This document shows, one piece after another, positions 62,295 to 64,000 of a stretch of DNA of 64,000 nucleotides. The stretch is from positions 1 to 64,000 of the forward strand of contig JAJZPR010000004.1 of assembly GCA_021847835.1 (NCBI GenBank), written 5' to 3'. The stretch is from Pseudomonadota bacterium (GTDB lineage Bacteria > Pseudomonadota > Gammaproteobacteria > Burkholderiales > Thiobacillaceae). The notes under the pieces were generated by a model, which saw only the letters and a list, made by a program, of their open reading frames with translations, had not been told where the DNA came from and ran no database searches. Made by a program: the position numbers and the translations under genes. The first letter of the stretch is position 1. Each line of letters opens with the position of its first letter.

Positions 62295-63019
62295 GAATGT
62301 TTCCTTGAAATTAAGTAAGCCGATATCCCGGCGGCGGCGGCCGCCAACAGGAAAAGCGCGGCCAGCGGCGAGCCGGCGCCGGTCGTGTACATGAGCAGGG
62401 CGGCCTGGCCCTGGCGGCGCAGCTGGGTGTCAGTCCAGCGCGCCACCGCCTGGACGGGCGAGTCGTCGGTCACCACTGTCAGTCGCCCGGCCGGTGCGGC
62501 AGCCAGGCTCCCGACTGCAAGCCAGTGGCGGCGGGGATCGTACTCATGCGGAAACAGCAGGAGTTCATCGCGCATGGGCGCGGTGTATGCCATCTGCCGG
62601 GCGAAATCGCGGGGCGTGCCCGGCGCCCCCGGCCAGCCGGCACTGAGCAGCGCATCCGGCGGCTGCGCGACGATGCGCACGTTTCTTTGCCCTGCCACCT
62701 GCAGAAGCCCGGCCACGAACTGCCTGCGCTCGGACGTGTCGCCGAGCACCAGCACCGTTTCATCCCCGGAAAGCCGGGCGGTGGAAAAAAGCCAGAGGAT
62801 CTCGCGCCATGGTGCGAGCTTGCCCTGGGCATCGGTGAATTCGCCGGCAGGCAAACAGCGCGCCCCGGCAGCGGTTCGGGCAGTGCAAAGCGCTTCCGTC
62901 CGCGTGTCCACGAGAGCCGCCGATGCCGGCGGCGGCACCGTTGCCGGCCAGGCGCCGAGCTCCGCCCAGGCGGGCAGGGCGCAAAGGGCAAGCAGCAGGG
63001 CCTTGAACACGTTCAGCAT
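62291..63019 (-). CDS. membrane-anchored rhodanese-like protein without catalytic Cys
   Basis: A 242-residue protein with a signal peptide (1-19) and a C-terminal membrane helix (about 219-237). The middle reads like a rhodanese fold (ALVDTRTEALC, then ETVLVLGDTSERRQFVAGLL), but the active-site loop is GDTSERR with no cysteine. A second part (about 130-205) is unlike known domains to me. It probably has a scaffold or binding role in the sulfur operon. Confidence 0.55.
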   Translation of the reverse strand: MLNVFKALLLALCALPAWAELGAWPATVPPPASAALVDTRTEALCTARTAAGARCLPAGEFTDAQGKLAPWREILWLFSTARLSGDETVLVLGDTSERRQFVAGLLQVAGQRNVRIVAQPPDALLSAGWPGAPGTPRDFARQMAYTAPMRDELLLFPHEYDPRRHWLAVGSLAAAPAGRLTVVTDDSPVQAVARWTDTQLRRQGQAALLMYTTGAGSPLAALFLLAAAAAGISAYLISRKHS

Positions 63020-63282
63020 CCCCCGAAGCGTTGCACGGAGGCCGGCGTCCCCTCCTCGCCTTTGGGCGCGGGCGGGTGGTCCATCCAGTACGCCATGAGG
63101 TCGATGCCGGAGACGCGTCCGAAGCTGCCCAGATCGAACTCCGGCAACTGCTCCGGTGTGACGGGGGCGGCCGCCTTGGCGACAGCTTCGGGTGGGCGCG
63201 CGGCATAGTGGAAGCCGACGGCGGAGAGGCCAATCGAGGCGGCGAGCGCCACGACGCAGAAAATCAGGCTTTCACGGTTCAT
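63013..63282 (-). CDS. small membrane protein, sulfur operon
   Basis: An 89-residue protein with one N-terminal membrane helix (about 6-28) and a soluble domain (PEFDLGSFGRVSGIDLMAYW). It ends in a Cys. It overlaps the next gene by 7 bases. I do not recognise the family. I start at 63282, after a poor ribosome binding site. Confidence 0.55.
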   Translation of the reverse strand: MNRESLIFCVVALAASIGLSAVGFHYAARPPEAVAKAAAPVTPEQLPEFDLGSFGRVSGIDLMAYWMDHPPAPKGEEGTPASVQRFGGC

Positions 63283-63292
63283 GATGATTTCC

Positions 63293-63385
63293 TCATAGCG
63301 TGTCATGGAGCAGTGCGAGATACATCACCCCGAAAGCCACGACGAACATGACGATTTGCAGCAGCGATTCGAAATCCAGGTTCAT
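63293..63385 (-). CDS. 30-residue single-helix membrane protein
   Basis: The ORF reads MNLDFESLLQIVMFVVAFGV then MYLALLHDTL and stop. Most of it is one membrane helix. The start overlaps the stop of the 71-residue gene as ATGA, and the next gene begins 10 bases later, so it sits within the operon. It is too short for routine gene callers. Possibly a small subunit of a membrane complex. Confidence 0.55.
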   Translation of the reverse strand: MNLDFESLLQIVMFVVAFGVMYLALLHDTL

Positions 63386-63597
63386 TTGGTTTCCCCTTTG
63401 TAATGGCGAACCAGCGTCTCGACGGAAACCGTCTGGCCAGTCGCGGGATCGATCACCGGCGGGGTGAAATAGGGCACGCCGTCTCGTGTCACTTTCATGC
63501 TCTGCAACGGGTGCTCATAGAGACGGAAGAGCCCCCATAGGCACGCCGTCACGGCAAGCGCAAGATAAACACGCATCAGAAGCCGGGCCATGATCAC
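63382..63597 (-). CDS. small membrane protein with periplasmic tail
   Basis: A 71-residue protein with one N-terminal helix (about 5-25) and a tail containing VTRDGVPYFTPPVIDPATGQ, which suggests a periplasmic domain. The start overlaps the tusA stop as ATGA. I do not recognise the family. Confidence 0.6.
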   Translation of the reverse strand: MIMARLLMRVYLALAVTACLWGLFRLYEHPLQSMKVTRDGVPYFTPPVIDPATGQTVSVETLVRHYKGETK

Positions 63598-63896
63598 AGC
63601 TTCCTAAGATAAACATGCCAGGCGCGGCCGGTGTTGACCGTCGCTAGATGCTCGCAATGCAGCTCGGCGCACATGGGTGGCAGGGCCTCGACCGAAGTCG
63701 GGTTGTCCACGAGGATTTCCACCACATCGCCCGGGCCCACTTCGCCCACCGCTTTCTTGGTCATGAGCTGGGGGCGAGGGCAGGAATCGCCGATGGCGTC
63801 GACCTGCCGGGCAACCGCGACGGCTCGGCCGTCCGGCAGGGTGGCCTGGCCCGCTGCGGCGGCGGGGGTGGTTTTTTTGCTGCCGAATAGTCCCAT
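63594..63896 (-). CDS. tusA: TusA-family sulfur carrier protein
   Basis: A 100-residue protein. After a 30-residue extension the TusA core begins, with the persulfide-carrying Cys39 in DSCPRPQLMTKKAV. Then come PGDVVEILVDNPTSVEALP and the conserved end. TusA hands sulfane sulfur to partners such as DsrE. Its place before rhodanese and DsrE-like genes supports a sulfur relay. Confidence 0.85.
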   Translation of the reverse strand: MGLFGSKKTTPAAAAGQATLPDGRAVAVARQVDAIGDSCPRPQLMTKKAVGEVGPGDVVEILVDNPTSVEALPPMCAELHCEHLATVNTGRAWHVYLRKL

Positions 63897-63906
63897 GATT
63901 TTCTCC

Positions 63907-64000
63907 TCAGTTGGATTGGGGTTCTGCGGTGACTGCGGGCTCGGCACTGGCGGAAAGGGCATCTCGCGCCCGCTCCTTGCGGCGAATCGCCCGGTAGATG
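63907..64000 (-). CDS. C-terminal part of an unidentified protein
   Basis: The gene continues beyond the window. The visible last 30 residues read YRAIRRKERARDALSASAEP then AVTAEPQSN and stop. The basic stretch followed by a disordered Ala/Pro/Glu tail resembles the cytoplasmic end of a membrane protein. It is 10 bases upstream of tusA, so it is the preceding gene of the operon. The family cannot be determined from this fragment. Confidence 0.5.
   Translation of the reverse strand, partial: IYRAIRRKERARDALSASAEPAVTAEPQSN

Overview
This is a GC-rich bacterial chromosome segment, almost certainly from a betaproteobacterium. Several gene orders point there: dnaX-ybaB-recR downstream of the SRP RNA, yhdP-nitrilase-tldD, pmbA divergent from darP, and glnE-ilvE-zinc-finger. 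UbiT, an NsrR-type NO sensor with an NnrS-like membrane protein, a lactate-oxidation operon and a TusA/DsrE-like/rhodanese operon suggest a respiring, facultatively anaerobic, sulfur-handling organism of the Rhodocyclales/Nitrosomonadales type. That finer placement is inference. I see no phage, IS element, CRISPR array, tRNA or 16S/23S rRNA.

Layout. 0-6.3 kb: ubiT, a nitronate monooxygenase-like protein, a nitric-oxide response group (NnrS-like, DUF2249, NsrR), a TetR regulator and a TRIC channel. 6.2-17.3 kb: TRAP transporter DctQM without an adjacent DctP, GDSL lipoprotein, pmbA, darP, TonB receptor, EI24 membrane protein, mogA, an exported thioredoxin-like/beta-propeller pair, corA. 17.5-30.7 kb: GGDEF-EAL protein, phosphohexomutase, yheT, hemN, a SnoaL-like protein, a CHCC zinc-finger protein, ilvE, glnE, acs, NADPH-FMN reductase. 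30.9-41.5 kb: hslR, yhdP, nitrilase, tldD, HD-GYP protein, UMF1 transporter, cytochrome c, and an ankyrin/CDGSH pair behind an IscR-like site. 41.5-53.6 kb: aroG behind a phenylalanine attenuator, 4.5S RNA, dnaX-ybaB-recR, a YefM/YoeB toxin-antitoxin, purB, cnoX, lutABC, a flavodoxin-like protein and DUF502. 53.6-64 kb, all minus strand: an RND efflux operon with its TetR repressor, preceded by a tightly overlapped operon encoding a putative persulfide relay (TusA, small membrane proteins, a rhodanese-like protein without a cysteine, three DsrE-like proteins, a periplasmic rhodanese, a cytochrome c).

The most unusual content is intergenic. Downstream of acs lie two tandem units, each with a compact multi-stem element followed by an alternative acs C-terminus and stop; the first copy differs from acs only at synonymous positions. 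At least five intergenic regions carry inverted repeats whose arms are built of 7-9-base units. Two of these run into the start codons of hslR and dnaX as arrays of exactly ten perfect heptamers. A further GC-rich family occurs at 8-173 and 10313-10416, with a related element at 3268-3353.
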